Of a stretch of DNA of 28,653 bases, positions 7,122-14,104 are shown piece by piece. The notes beneath the pieces were generated by a model. That model was not told the DNA's origin, did no database searches, and saw only the letters and a program-made list of their open reading frames with translations. Origin of the DNA: a virus. Made by a program: the position numbers and the translations under genes. Where the stretch lies: the IMG/VR virus record IMGVR_UViG_3300018476_000033, positions 1 through 28,653 of that record. The stretch is one strand, 5' to 3'. Every line of letters starts with the position of its first letter. Position 1 is the stretch's first letter.

Positions 7122-7363
7122 GTGTCTGACATGCAGCGATGGCGGCGGTACTTGTCCACTGGCAGTGTCCCCACAACGTCCTCCAGCACCAACCCATCCT
7201 CTGTCTCGTAGTAGTAGCTACCTCGGATAGTGGGGTTGGCATCGAGCATGACCGTTACCTCAGTGACGATGTACGCCTTACGGGTCAGTGCGTCGCATCG
7301 CAGGCATGGCTGTGCACCAGTGGGTTGGATGCGCTTACGACCATCAGTGAGGTAGGGATTCAT
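7118..7363 (-). CDS. small zinc-site hypothetical protein
   Basis: An 81-residue protein with CLRC at residues 20-23 and a C-terminal HRC, which together could hold one zinc ion. The middle is predicted beta (AYIVTEVTVML, GSYYYETEDGLVLED). ATG at 7363 overlaps the preceding stop (ATGA), and its own stop overlaps the Cas4-like start the same way. The family is not recognised. Its place in front of the nuclease gene suggests an early DNA-metabolism accessory. Confidence 0.7.
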   Translation of the reverse strand: MNPYLTDGRKRIQPTGAQPCLRCDALTRKAYIVTEVTVMLDANPTIRGSYYYETEDGLVLEDVVGTLPVDKYRRHRCMSDT

Positions 7364-7659
7364 GGTTTTACCTCCCGGATGTAGTACGCAGTCGACAGGC
7401 GTAGGAACCTCCGGTAGAGGAATGGCTCCTCATGTCTGATGCGTTCCGTGTCAATGATCTCCCTGTCGGACACCACGAGTCGACAGACAGGTTTGTCGTC
7501 CACAGTCCCTGTGTCTGCGTCATGGAGTCGGAAGAAAGCCAGTAGTTCGTCGCGCGCTTTCCTGCGTGTGGCTTTGGCTTCCAGCTCTGCCTGTGAGGCC
7601 TCTAGGTACGTGGTGAGTGCCTGTTGCGCATAGTCGTCCAACGGTATGAGTGTCCCCAT
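7360..7659 (-). CDS. first gene of the leftward operon, hypothetical
   Basis: A 99-residue protein with a long central helix (QAELEAKATRRKARDELLAFFRLHD) and a basic, beta-rich C-terminus. ATG at 7659 is chosen because GGGGAG lies 6 nt upstream; an earlier in-frame ATG at 7695 lacks a ribosome site. It opens the coupled replication operon and faces the divergent lysogeny genes across the control region. Early position would suit a regulator or recombination accessory, but no helix-turn-helix or nuclease motif is visible. Confidence 0.7.
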   Translation of the reverse strand: MGTLIPLDDYAQQALTTYLEASQAELEAKATRRKARDELLAFFRLHDADTGTVDDKPVCRLVVSDREIIDTERIRHEEPFLYRRFLRLSTAYYIREVKP

Positions 7660-8104
7660 GTCTTTCTCCCCGTGTGGTGCGTTGGTCAGGGACATGGGTT
7701 TACCCGCTGCTGTGTGGCTATGCAACGCTCATGTTTGTGACAGGCAATAGCCATTGGTGCTGGTGTCTATTGGTGTGACAGAGCCTGCTGTTGCGAGTTG
7801 TTCGCACATTCTTCCGGGAGCCTTTTGGCTTCAACCGTAGAGGGTCTGTCCACATCAGACTGGAGCGATGCGGCATGGATGGTCATCGCATCGACGAAGT
7901 TTAGGAACGGTGGGACCTCAGTACGCCAGACTGACCACGGAGCTGAGCCATCGATGGAAGGTGACCCCATCGGGGGACGCGGTTGGTCCCACCGTTCGCT
8001 CTGCATAACGAGAAGGTCACGGCCAGGACTCGCCAGTGTCACGGGAACGCTTCGACCTGACAACGATTCAGGGAGGTTCTGTCCGTGTCTGTCCCTGTAT
8101 AGCG
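7660..8104. promoter_or_regulatory. divergent control region without convincing genes
   Basis: About 445 bp separate the leftward replication operon from the palindrome ahead of the rightward lysogeny operon. ORFs here lack ribosome sites or run into the palindrome. The region is dense in short repeats: TGTGACAG at 7736-7743 and 7774-7781; ATTGGTG at 7753-7759 and 7769-7775; GTCACGG at 8016-8022 and 8038-8044 (two helical turns apart); plus the inverted repeat listed separately. Both divergent promoters and their operators should lie here. I could not pick convincing -35/-10 pairs. Confidence 0.6.
7905..7997. ncRNA. candidate structured RNA or long inverted repeat
   Basis: GAACGGTGGGACC at 7905-7917 is the exact reverse complement of 7985-7997. 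Directly against the outer stem is a 5-bp hairpin, TCAGT (7918-7922) with ACTGA (7930-7934), around a 7-nt loop. A second, 6-bp hairpin pairs CGATGG (7952-7957) with CCATCG (7967-7972) around 9 nt. The result is a compact three-way-junction-like fold of 93 nt. The transcribed strand is unknown. Alternatives are paired operator half-sites or part of a replication origin. Confidence 0.4.
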
Positions 8105-8156
8105 TGTACTGCCTAAGTCCTAGTTTCCGTTCGAACCATAGGATCTAGGCAGTACA
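8105..8156. other. imperfect ~50-bp palindrome, candidate attP or operator
   Basis: TGTACTGCCTA at 8105-8115 matches TAGGCAGTACA at 8146-8156 as an 11-bp inverted repeat. A second 5-bp arm pair lies inside (TCCTA 8118-8122 with TAGGA 8139-8143). The symmetry centre is the dinucleotide TT at 8130-8131. Size, imperfect dyad symmetry and a central dinucleotide resemble attachment sites of large serine integrases. It lies about 800 bp upstream of the integrase gene and 27 bp before the first lysogeny-operon gene, so a repressor operator or leader hairpin is an equal alternative. Confidence 0.45.
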
Positions 8157-8183
8157 GGAACCACACACAGGAAGCAGGCACAC

Positions 8184-8435
8184 ATGGACCCACTGGAGCA
8201 GTACCTAACACTGGTCAACAGCACATGGAGCACCAGGGACCTGGCAGCTATGGCTCTGGTCTGGTTCGACAGGCAGACAGGTCGCATTCCTATCTGGCAG
8301 TGCATCGCTGGCACTGAGGAACTGGCCAGGGACTTCTACGCCAACCAGCCAGAGGCTCTGGTGAGGGAACTTGCTGCTGATGCTCTGGTGTCTGCTGGTT
8401 GGACCCTGGCACATATCAATGCGAAGAGGAGTTGA
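8184..8435 (+). CDS. first gene of lysogeny operon, hypothetical
   Basis: An 83-residue helical protein. ATG at 8184 has AGGAAG nine bases upstream. The family is not recognised. The composition (LEQYLTLVNSTWSTRDLAAMALVWFD, then acidic helices) suits a small protein-interaction or regulatory domain, but I see no clear helix-turn-helix. As the first gene after the control region, and transcribed away from the lytic genes, it is one candidate for lysogeny control. Confidence 0.75.
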   Translation: MDPLEQYLTLVNSTWSTRDLAAMALVWFDRQTGRIPIWQCIAGTEELARDFYANQPEALVRELAADALVSAGWTLAHINAKRS

Positions 8436-8443
8436 GTCGAGAA

Positions 8444-8692
8444 GTGAAGGAATTTACCGTCCGTGACGGTCTGGCCTGGCTCGGCATCACCATGGCCGAC
8501 TACGAGAAGTCCATGGAGATCCTCAGAGGCAGACATGGCAACCCCATCAACTCCGCACTACTGGACGCGCGCAAAGCGCAGGGAACTGACACCACTGCTG
8601 CGCAGGTACTGGCCCGTTATGGCATCGACCCCACTGACCCACTCGCAGCGGTACGCACATTCGACAAGTCACGTTCCAGTTTCGACAGCTAG
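8444..8692 (+). CDS. second gene of lysogeny operon, hypothetical
   Basis: An 82-residue protein started here at GTG 8444, 12 nt after GAGGAG; TTG starts at 8432 or 8399 are possible and would overlap the preceding gene. A helical segment (GLAWLGITMADYEKSMEILRG) and a later one (TAAQVLARYGIDPTDPLAAVRT) are the only visible features. The second has the length and rhythm of a small DNA-binding helix pair, but this is weak. The location between control region and integrase suggests regulation. Confidence 0.6.
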   Translation: MKEFTVRDGLAWLGITMADYEKSMEILRGRHGNPINSALLDARKAQGTDTTAAQVLARYGIDPTDPLAAVRTFDKSRSSFDS

Positions 8693-8717
8693 ACCATTGA
8701 CCACACAGGAGTTGAGC

Positions 8718-8948
8718 ATGACCCAACCAGAACCTCAGAAGTCATGGCTGACAGAGGCCTGTGTCATTGCAGGCATAGCCATGTTCGTCATCTTCCTGGT
8801 CGTCCGCAGCATCGTCCCTACGCCAGGTTGCGACCAGTGGCAGCGAAGGTATGACGCAGCACTCATCAACATGGCCATCTCCACGGACAGCCAGACCACC
8901 ACAGCAGTGGAACAACTCCAGAACTCTCGTCCGGAAGGTTGCCACTGA
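8718..8948 (+). CDS. small single-pass membrane protein
   Basis: A 76-residue protein; ATG at 8718 has AGGAG 6 nt upstream. Residues 12-34 form one membrane helix (CVIAGIAMFVIFLVVRSIV). The C-terminal ~40 residues are polar, with a Cys at each end (PGCDQW and PEGCH), which could form a disulphide if outside. It is read with the integrase. Membrane proteins expressed from prophages near int often alter the host surface or exclude superinfecting phage; that role is inferred from position only. Confidence 0.75.
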   Translation: MTQPEPQKSWLTEACVIAGIAMFVIFLVVRSIVPTPGCDQWQRRYDAALINMAISTDSQTTTAVEQLQNSRPEGCH

Positions 8949-8950
8949 CC

Positions 8951-10507
8951 ATGGCCAAACCACCTCGTCCCTCTGATGACATCGACTATGGGTCAGAGAT
9001 ACAGCAACTGGTCGCAGCGTTGCGCCTGCGTGATGCTGACCCTGCGTTTGCGGATGCACCTGTCATCGACGTCTACGCCCGTATATCCAAAGTCACGGAC
9101 GCACATGACTCGGAGAAGGTCCCCCGCCAGTTGGTGGAATGCCTACGCAACCTCATGGGACGCACAGCCAGACTCGGAGAGATGTTCTCTGACGCAGGTA
9201 AGTCAGCGTGGAAGATCGAAGGTAAGAGGCCGGAGTTTGACAGACTCATGACCCGTATCGCCAAAGGCAGGAACAATGGTGTCCTCTGCTGGCACATCGA
9301 CAGGTTGTCCCGTCAACCATGGGACATGGAGCAGATGATCCGTCTGGTGGAGTTGCGTAAGGCCACGACGAATGACAGGTACGTGTTCGCCAGTTGCCAT
9401 GGTGACCACCTGCTCTCCAACCTGCTAGAGCTACGCATCAAGATGGCTTTCTCTGCGGAGGAGTCACGCAGGAAGTCAGAGCGGATCCGCAACCTGAACG
9501 CTCACCGACGTGCTGCTGGCATCGTCAAAGGTGGCCCCAGTCCTTTTGGTCACAGGTACGTGGACGACACACACATCAGCGACGCGCAACTGGACGCGGA
9601 ACGCATGGCTATCAAATGGGGCATCGAGACCATCAGCGCTGGACGTTCGCTGGGTGCAGTCGCTAGGGAGTGGGAACGGAGAGCACTCACCACGAGGGCA
9701 GGTAAGACGTTCAACGCTCTCAACGTCCGGGCAGTCCTGATGCATGCACGTCATGGTGGCCTGTTGGAACATGATGGGAAGATCCTTCGTTCCATGTCGA
9801 ACGTCGATGCCATCGTGAGTGAGGAGACTTACAGGCTGATGCGGAAAGTGTTCGAGGGTCGTAAGCGAGGTAGGCAACCTGCTGAGGCTGTGCACTACCT
9901 GTCCGGCTGGGTCCACTGTGACGAATGTGGTGGGCCCATGGTCGGGTCAACCTCGCCAGGGACGTACTCCGATGGCACACAGCGCAGGCAGTACCGGTGC
10001 ACCCCTCGTGGTTGTTCGAACGTGTCCGTGGATGCCAGAGCAGCGGAGCACTACGCAGCACTGCATGTGGTCAAGGAACTGTCGGACCCCCGGAACACTG
10101 TCCTGATCGCTGCTCGTTCCTCCGCTCTGGCAGAGATGGACAGGAGGATCTCCCAGTTGGAGCGGATCCGTTCGACCCTCCACGACAAGGCCATGGCCAA
10201 CATCGACTCGTATGACTTCTACGCGGAGAAGGTGGAGGAGACAGAGAAGATGCTGGCCCCACTCTGGCAGGAGCGCAGGGAGTTGGCTCTGGCTGGTGCC
10301 ATGCAGTCATCGACTGTTCAGGATGTGGAGTCCGTGGCGCAGAACTGGAGCGACGCGGACCCTGCACAGCGGAGGGTCATGGTGGAGCAGGCCATGCCTG
10401 ATGGTTTCTGGGTGGCGAAGGTGGGTCGCACTCGCAGGCTCCGTGGAGATGACATCCTGGTGCGCTTCGGGAGGACAAGAGGTGAGGCCACGTCGCGTCT
10501 GTGCTGA
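8951..10507 (+). CDS. int: large serine integrase
   Basis: A 518-residue serine recombinase that would integrate and excise the phage genome. The catalytic motif VYARIS places Ser46 as nucleophile after an unusually long ~38-residue N-terminal extension. The resolvase core continues through GKRPEFDRLM, WHIDRLSR and a helix at EESRRKSERIRN. The recombinase domain follows. A zinc ribbon (HCDECGGPM to YRCTPRGCSN) lies near residues 315-355, and a coiled coil (RISQLERIRSTLHDKA to YAEKVEETEKML) completes the standard large-serine layout. ATG at 8951 is used; TTG at 8939 is not supported. It ends two turns before a strong hairpin terminator. An excision factor was not recognised. Confidence 0.95.
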   Translation: MAKPPRPSDDIDYGSEIQQLVAALRLRDADPAFADAPVIDVYARISKVTDAHDSEKVPRQLVECLRNLMGRTARLGEMFSDAGKSAWKIEGKRPEFDRLMTRIAKGRNNGVLCWHIDRLSRQPWDMEQMIRLVELRKATTNDRYVFASCHGDHLLSNLLELRIKMAFSAEESRRKSERIRNLNAHRRAAGIVKGGPSPFGHRYVDDTHISDAQLDAERMAIKWGIETISAGRSLGAVAREWERRALTTRAGKTFNALNVRAVLMHARHGGLLEHDGKILRSMSNVDAIVSEETYRLMRKVFEGRKRGRQPAEAVHYLSGWVHCDECGGPMVGSTSPGTYSDGTQRRQYRCTPRGCSNVSVDARAAEHYAALHVVKELSDPRNTVLIAARSSALAEMDRRISQLERIRSTLHDKAMANIDSYDFYAEKVEETEKMLAPLWQERRELALAGAMQSSTVQDVESVAQNWSDADPAQRRVMVEQAMPDGFWVAKVGRTRRLRGDDILVRFGRTRGEATSRLC

Positions 10508-10521
10508 CTAGGCTGGCTGGT

Positions 10522-10560
10522 GGAGCGGATGAGTCTATGAGGGGTGGACTCATCCGCTCC
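10522..10560 (+). terminator. hairpin terminator after the integrase
   Basis: GGAGCGGATGAGTC (10522-10535) and GACTCATCCGCTCC (10547-10560) form a perfect 14-bp GC-rich stem with an 11-nt loop, starting 15 bases after the integrase stop. The following TTCATGTCTG is only weakly T-rich. Position and stability make a transcription terminator the best call. Confidence 0.8.
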
Positions 10561-10657
10561 TTCATGTCTGGGTGGCCTCGGAAACCCTCCCCAGATCCAC
10601 GGAGAGCGCACAGAATGGCTTGTGGGTAGTTGGGGAAGGGTCCGGTGGGTTGTGTGC

Positions 10658-10828
10658 GTGGAGACAGGGAGACTGGACGCTGGCGACATGATCAGGATCA
10701 GGGAGTTGATGACTGAGGAGCCTGCCCGTGAGCTGTCTGACAGACAGGCCACGGCTATAGCAACAGTGTTCGATGAACTGGCATACCGGAGGAGTCGCAC
10801 AACCAGTCCGATGCGCAGGGCTGCGTAG
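10658..10828 (+). CDS. small hypothetical protein after the integrase
   Basis: A 56-residue ORF from GTG 10658 (or 46 residues from ATG 10688), ending in TAG at 10828. The core (MIRIRELMTEEPARELSDRQATAIATVFDELAYRRSRT) is a charged helical segment typical of real small phage genes, but neither start has a good ribosome site. It lies beyond the integrase terminator, so it needs its own promoter or readthrough. The 100 bp before it contain an imperfect pair CCCTCCCCA (10585-10593) and TGGGGAAGGG (10631-10640). Excisionase or regulator is possible, unproven. Confidence 0.4.
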   Translation: METGRLDAGDMIRIRELMTEEPARELSDRQATAIATVFDELAYRRSRTTSPMRRAA

Positions 10829-10847
10829 CCACTAGCGTCCACACACA

Positions 10848-10909
10848 GAAGAACCACAGTGGTGCCAGTCCTTTGGTCGAGGGATGGACAAGGCCTACTG
10901 TGGTTCTTC
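10848..10909. terminator. bidirectional terminator between convergent operons
   Basis: GAAGAACCACAGT (10848-10860) is the exact reverse complement of 10897-10909. The 13-bp stem lies between the stop of the plus-strand gene (10828) and the stop of the last minus-strand tail gene (10918). Short T/A-containing ends flank it on both sides. Its place exactly between converging transcripts supports a shared terminator. Confidence 0.75.
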
Positions 10910-10917
10910 GTATGTGC

Positions 10918-11265
10918 TCACTTCGATGGTTTACGTACCTCCAGCACAGGGGCATGCCCGGCGACCCATGCACTACCCGACCAGTACGAGTCCAGTCCGT
11001 CCGCAGTGGTCACGTAGGTCCCGACTGGCCAGATGGTTGTCGGGGTGGCTGTGATGCCTGTGAGTGCTGCCCGGTTGGCTGGTGTCTGTGCGCCTGCTGG
11101 TGTGAAGGTCCCTGGTGTGCCCACGCTGGCCCCAGTGGCAGGGATCAAATCGTCATAGCCACCGTTCACTGTGTCCGCGACCTGTCTGGGTCTGGCTGTC
11201 TGTTGTGCTGCTGTGCCTGCTCCTGCGAGCAAGTGTTGCGGGTCTGGTGAGAACGTGACTCCCAT
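10918..11265 (-). CDS. virion-associated protein with C-terminal Ig-like/decoration domain
   Basis: A 115-residue protein, last gene of the tail operon. ATG at 11265 has AGGAGA 5 nt upstream. The C-terminal half (RAALTGITATPTTIWPVGTYV to YWSGSAWVAGHAP) matches the C-terminal half of the major tail protein of this same genome in spacing and key residues (ALxTG, W, YWSG/NWSG, AW, AG). That domain type decorates actinophage tail proteins and may bind surface sugars. Likely a small tail-tip or fibre accessory; the terminal hairpin follows immediately. Confidence 0.7.
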   Translation of the reverse strand: MGVTFSPDPQHLLAGAGTAAQQTARPRQVADTVNGGYDDLIPATGASVGTPGTFTPAGAQTPANRAALTGITATPTTIWPVGTYVTTADGLDSYWSGSAWVAGHAPVLEVRKPSK

Positions 11266-11294
11266 GACTGTCTCCTATGTCCTCGTGGGTCCAC

Positions 11295-11978
11295 TTAGCT
11301 GGGTCCGCTGTACGTGATCATCCAGCGGGACGAGTCGCTGTCGAGGTTCACCGGGGCGCCGCTGTTCTGGTAGGCGACCACCTGCACGTTGTCCGTGGTG
11401 CCGTTCATGGGAGCGACCACCTGGCAGGTGACCGTGGAAGGGGCTGCGGCGCTGCCCAGGGTGAACGGCTGCATGCCGTAGTAGGCCCCGTTCATCATGT
11501 GCGCGATGCAGCGGCCCCCGCCAGCGGCACCGCCCCAGTGCCCGTAGAGGACACTCGTGTAGAGGCCCGGGACCTTGGGGTTGTATTGCATCCGGTTGGC
11601 GTTCATCGCCGCCAGTCGGTCCTTGATGGTGGTCTGCCAGCTCACTCCGATGAACGAGGCGTTGGCGATGGACAGGACCGCGTTCATCTTGAAGTCGGCG
11701 ACCACCGAACCTGGCAGCGGGGCCCAGCCAGACCATGCACCAATAGTGATGTACTGCTCTGTGTAGTCAGTGTCAGCGGCATACGCCATCATCCCCGGTA
11801 CTGGTGCCAACGCTCCGACCAGTGTGGAGTCACGAACAGATTTCGTCGCGAACCGCATCACACCAGAAGTGAGGATAGAAGTGTCCGCTGCCTGTGCCAG
11901 CGCTTTGATGTCCTTCGCGACGTCGACGTCCGCACCAGGTTCGGGGTACGGAAGAGCATTGTAGGTAGTTGTCCCCAT
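11295..11978 (-). CDS. tail fibre/receptor-binding protein
   Basis: A 227-residue protein. The N-terminal ~35 residues (YNALPYPEPGADVDVAKDIKALAQAAD) are the short attachment helix common on actinophage tail-tip proteins. The C-terminal ~140 residues alternate as beta strands (SFIGVSWQTTIKDRL, STVTCQVVAPMNG, VQVVAYQNSG, SRWMITYSG), like a C1q/TNF-like trimeric head. This C-terminal region is visibly richer in G+C and uses more GCC/GGC/CGG codons than its neighbours, suggesting recent exchange of the receptor-binding domain. ATG at 11978 has GGGGAC 4 nt upstream. It probably decides host range. Confidence 0.75.
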   Translation of the reverse strand: MGTTTYNALPYPEPGADVDVAKDIKALAQAADTSILTSGVMRFATKSVRDSTLVGALAPVPGMMAYAADTDYTEQYITIGAWSGWAPLPGSVVADFKMNAVLSIANASFIGVSWQTTIKDRLAAMNANRMQYNPKVPGLYTSVLYGHWGGAAGGGRCIAHMMNGAYYGMQPFTLGSAAAPSTVTCQVVAPMNGTTDNVQVVAYQNSGAPVNLDSDSSRWMITYSGPS

Positions 11979-11992
11979 AGCTGTCCCCGTTC

Positions 11993-12229
11993 CTACTTCA
12001 CAAGTCCGATAGCGAGTGCAGTCTTGCTGTCCAACAACAGTGCGACCCTGGCACCAACAGTGGTGGTCACAGATGTCAGGAACATGACGTTGGTGACCTG
12101 TCCACCAGGGACGTTCACAGTCAACCTGGTCCCGTCACCAGACACGGATGCGATGGTGCCCGTTCGCCAGATGGCTGCTTTCAGGTTCCGGTCATAGGGG
12201 TAGTCGTCCTGAGGTCTGTCACTCACCAT
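11993..12229 (-). CDS. small minor tail protein
   Basis: A 78-residue protein started at ATG 12229, which has GGAGG 5 nt upstream and overlaps the previous gene by 7 nt. After a charged N-terminus (DRPQDDYPYDRNLK) it is a run of short beta strands (TIASVSGDGTRLTVNVPGG, GARVALLLDSKTALAIGLV) suggesting an OB-like or small beta-barrel fold. Position between the hub-like protein and the fibre suggests a tail-tip component. Confidence 0.7.
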   Translation of the reverse strand: MVSDRPQDDYPYDRNLKAAIWRTGTIASVSGDGTRLTVNVPGGQVTNVMFLTSVTTTVGARVALLLDSKTALAIGLVK

Positions 12230-13284
12230 GGGATCCTCCGCAGCGTCACAGACGTGGCCAACGATGGTAGGTCCACAGTGACAGCACGCAGACCATAGGA
12301 CTTCGAACGCAGGTCCACCACGTCCGCTCCAGCCTCCAACCACGGGGAAGGGAGGATAGGCAGACTCTCGAACGAGTCCAGCTCTGCCAGTTTCGAGATG
12401 AGCAACCCTTTGGCCAGACTGTCCGCTGTGGCCTGCGTCGTCGTGGAGTCACCCTGCTGCGTGTCCGTGATGACGTATGGCGGGTACCAGGCTGGTGTGG
12501 CTGTCCCTGTCACCTGGTCAGCAGTGCACACACCTATCAGGCCGATGGTGTCTCCTCTGTCCACAAGGACTTTGGCCATGCTGGGCCACCGTAACCTGTG
12601 GAGTGCGCCTGCTGTCTCGATCAGTTCCACGATGCACGCTGGAGCAGGGTAGGGACCTTCCCGGTAGCGTCCCACCACATCACCATCATCGGTGAACCTC
12701 AGTGCCACACCCAGCGAGTCAGCGATGTCGAGGCAGGTGTCCCATCGTCCTGCGCCGAACTCCGCTACGGACTCTTTGGGGATGGTGATGTTCGGTACGC
12801 CAGACACATCAGTGGTCCTTGTCAGGACTGTGCATGCCGAGGCTACGAGTGTCCTCAGTGTCCCGGACAGGCTGGTGTCCGTCTCGTATGGACGGGTGTT
12901 GAGTACCTCGCCAGGGTCCTTCCCTGTGATGGTCCCCAGTTGCGAGTCACTCGGCTGCACATCCACATCCGTGATGATCGTGGTCGGTAACCTATAGATG
13001 ACGTTCTGGACCATCTGCACCCCGATAGTCGGACGCATCCACATCCCCGGTTCGAGCCATGTAGGCAGCTTCGCTATGTCCACGGTCATCATCCTGGCTG
13101 GAGCCTGTGCAGAGTCATCCTCAAGAGTCCCTCGTACCGTGGAGAGAGTCCCTAGAGGAGTGGTTCCGTCTGCACCTGGTGTGCCTGGCTGTTGACGGTA
13201 GATTTCCACATCGAACGACACAGCAGCACTGGTGATCCTCTGTGGACGCATCCCTGTGGGTAGTGCGTTGATGGGTTGTCTCAT
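12223..13284 (-). CDS. minor tail protein, hub-like
   Basis: A 353-residue protein following the distal-tail candidate in the normal siphovirus order. The N-terminal ~110 residues are beta-rich (AAVSFDVEIYR, MMTVDIAKLPTWLEPG). The middle contains RWDTCLDIADSLGVALRFTDDGDVVG, a pattern seen in baseplate hub proteins of the gp27/DUF5047 type in actinophages. ATG at 13284 overlaps the preceding stop (ATGA). It probably links the tail tube end to fibres. Fold assignment is inferred from order and local pattern. Confidence 0.65.
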   Translation of the reverse strand: MRQPINALPTGMRPQRITSAAVSFDVEIYRQQPGTPGADGTTPLGTLSTVRGTLEDDSAQAPARMMTVDIAKLPTWLEPGMWMRPTIGVQMVQNVIYRLPTTIITDVDVQPSDSQLGTITGKDPGEVLNTRPYETDTSLSGTLRTLVASACTVLTRTTDVSGVPNITIPKESVAEFGAGRWDTCLDIADSLGVALRFTDDGDVVGRYREGPYPAPACIVELIETAGALHRLRWPSMAKVLVDRGDTIGLIGVCTADQVTGTATPAWYPPYVITDTQQGDSTTTQATADSLAKGLLISKLAELDSFESLPILPSPWLEAGADVVDLRSKSYGLRAVTVDLPSLATSVTLRRIPW

Positions 13285-14102
13285 GGCTTGATGCCCGTGG
13301 GTGACAGGTACATGTCCCGGTAGGTCTTACCCACGAAGTTGAGTGCGAGTCCTGATGGTGCAGGGAGCAGCGAACCATACTTGAGTCCTGCTGCGGCAGC
13401 GTTGGCTTTCTGGACTGCGTAGGACACTGGTCGGAACGTGCCTACCTCGGAGAGCTGGACCTCCACGAAGTCCACTGTGAGCACACAGGCACCAGCGACA
13501 CCAACCCTCGTTTCTTGCACGTCCAGTGGTGTGAACGTCATCTCGTCCACGATGACCTGACATGCTTTCGGGATCCTCATGAGGCATGGGTTGCCCGTGG
13601 AGATGGCGTACAGCACTGCGTCCCTGTCGGCGTGTGAGACACAGTAGAGGGACAGTGTGCCTGTGGACCCGGAACGTACGTCCCCCGTGGTGATGGCGTA
13701 TGGCTGTGCCACCACTCCGTACTGGTTGACCCTGGCTGCACGTGTCCTGTCTGTGACGTCGATGATCCGCACAGAGGAGTAACGCAGTGCAGGGAAGACA
13801 ACATCCCTGATCCATGGGATGCCTTGTGACGGGACAGCAGGTGTCGCAGTGGACTGACCCAACAGTGTCGTAGCAGTGGTGTCATAGACCAGGTAAATGA
13901 TGGGTGTGTCGAACGGGTAGAGGTAGTCAGGTTGACTGATGGTGCCTGTCCCGTCCGCTGTGAACACCCCAGCTACCCGTTCCACAGTGCCTGCATAGGA
14001 ACGCATGAAAACGACCTGTTGGCCTGCTGTGAGTCCTGTGACAGTGACGGCGTTGGGACGGGACGCATCCGTGGCAGCAACGACAGTGACAGCGATGGCC
14101 AT
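13281..14102 (-). CDS. minor tail protein, distal-tail candidate
   Basis: A 273-residue beta-rich protein directly after the tape measure, where distal tail (Dit) proteins normally sit. The first ~100 residues resemble an Ig-like fold (NAVTVTGLTAGQQVVFMRS, YLYPFDTPIIYLVYD). The central part (SVRIIDVTDRTRAARVNQYGVVAQP to GTLSLYCVSHADRDAVLYAIS) has the form of phage tail-tip beta-sandwiches. ATG 14102 lies just past the tape-measure stop; an upstream GTG is less likely. Role inferred from order. Confidence 0.7.
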   Translation of the reverse strand: MAIAVTVVAATDASRPNAVTVTGLTAGQQVVFMRSYAGTVERVAGVFTADGTGTISQPDYLYPFDTPIIYLVYDTTATTLLGQSTATPAVPSQGIPWIRDVVFPALRYSSVRIIDVTDRTRAARVNQYGVVAQPYAITTGDVRSGSTGTLSLYCVSHADRDAVLYAISTGNPCLMRIPKACQVIVDEMTFTPLDVQETRVGVAGACVLTVDFVEVQLSEVGTFRPVSYAVQKANAAAAGLKYGSLLPAPSGLALNFVGKTYRDMYLSPTGIKP

Positions 14103-14104
14103 GG

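Noticed and set aside
7767-8148. Open frames on both strands in the control region, as possible repressors
   Set aside because: Neither has a good start site, the plus-strand one runs into the 8105-8156 palindrome, and neither shows a helix-turn-helix.
8127-8155. tRNA-like T-loop (GTTCGAAC) near a CCA further on
   Set aside because: The flanking bases do not form a T-stem, and no acceptor, D or anticodon arm can be built; the octamer is part of the larger palindrome.
11277-12197. A long plus-strand open frame (306 codons)
   Set aside because: It lies opposite the receptor-binding protein gene, which has a ribosome site, neighbours and the right domain order. Its openness comes from the higher GC of that domain.
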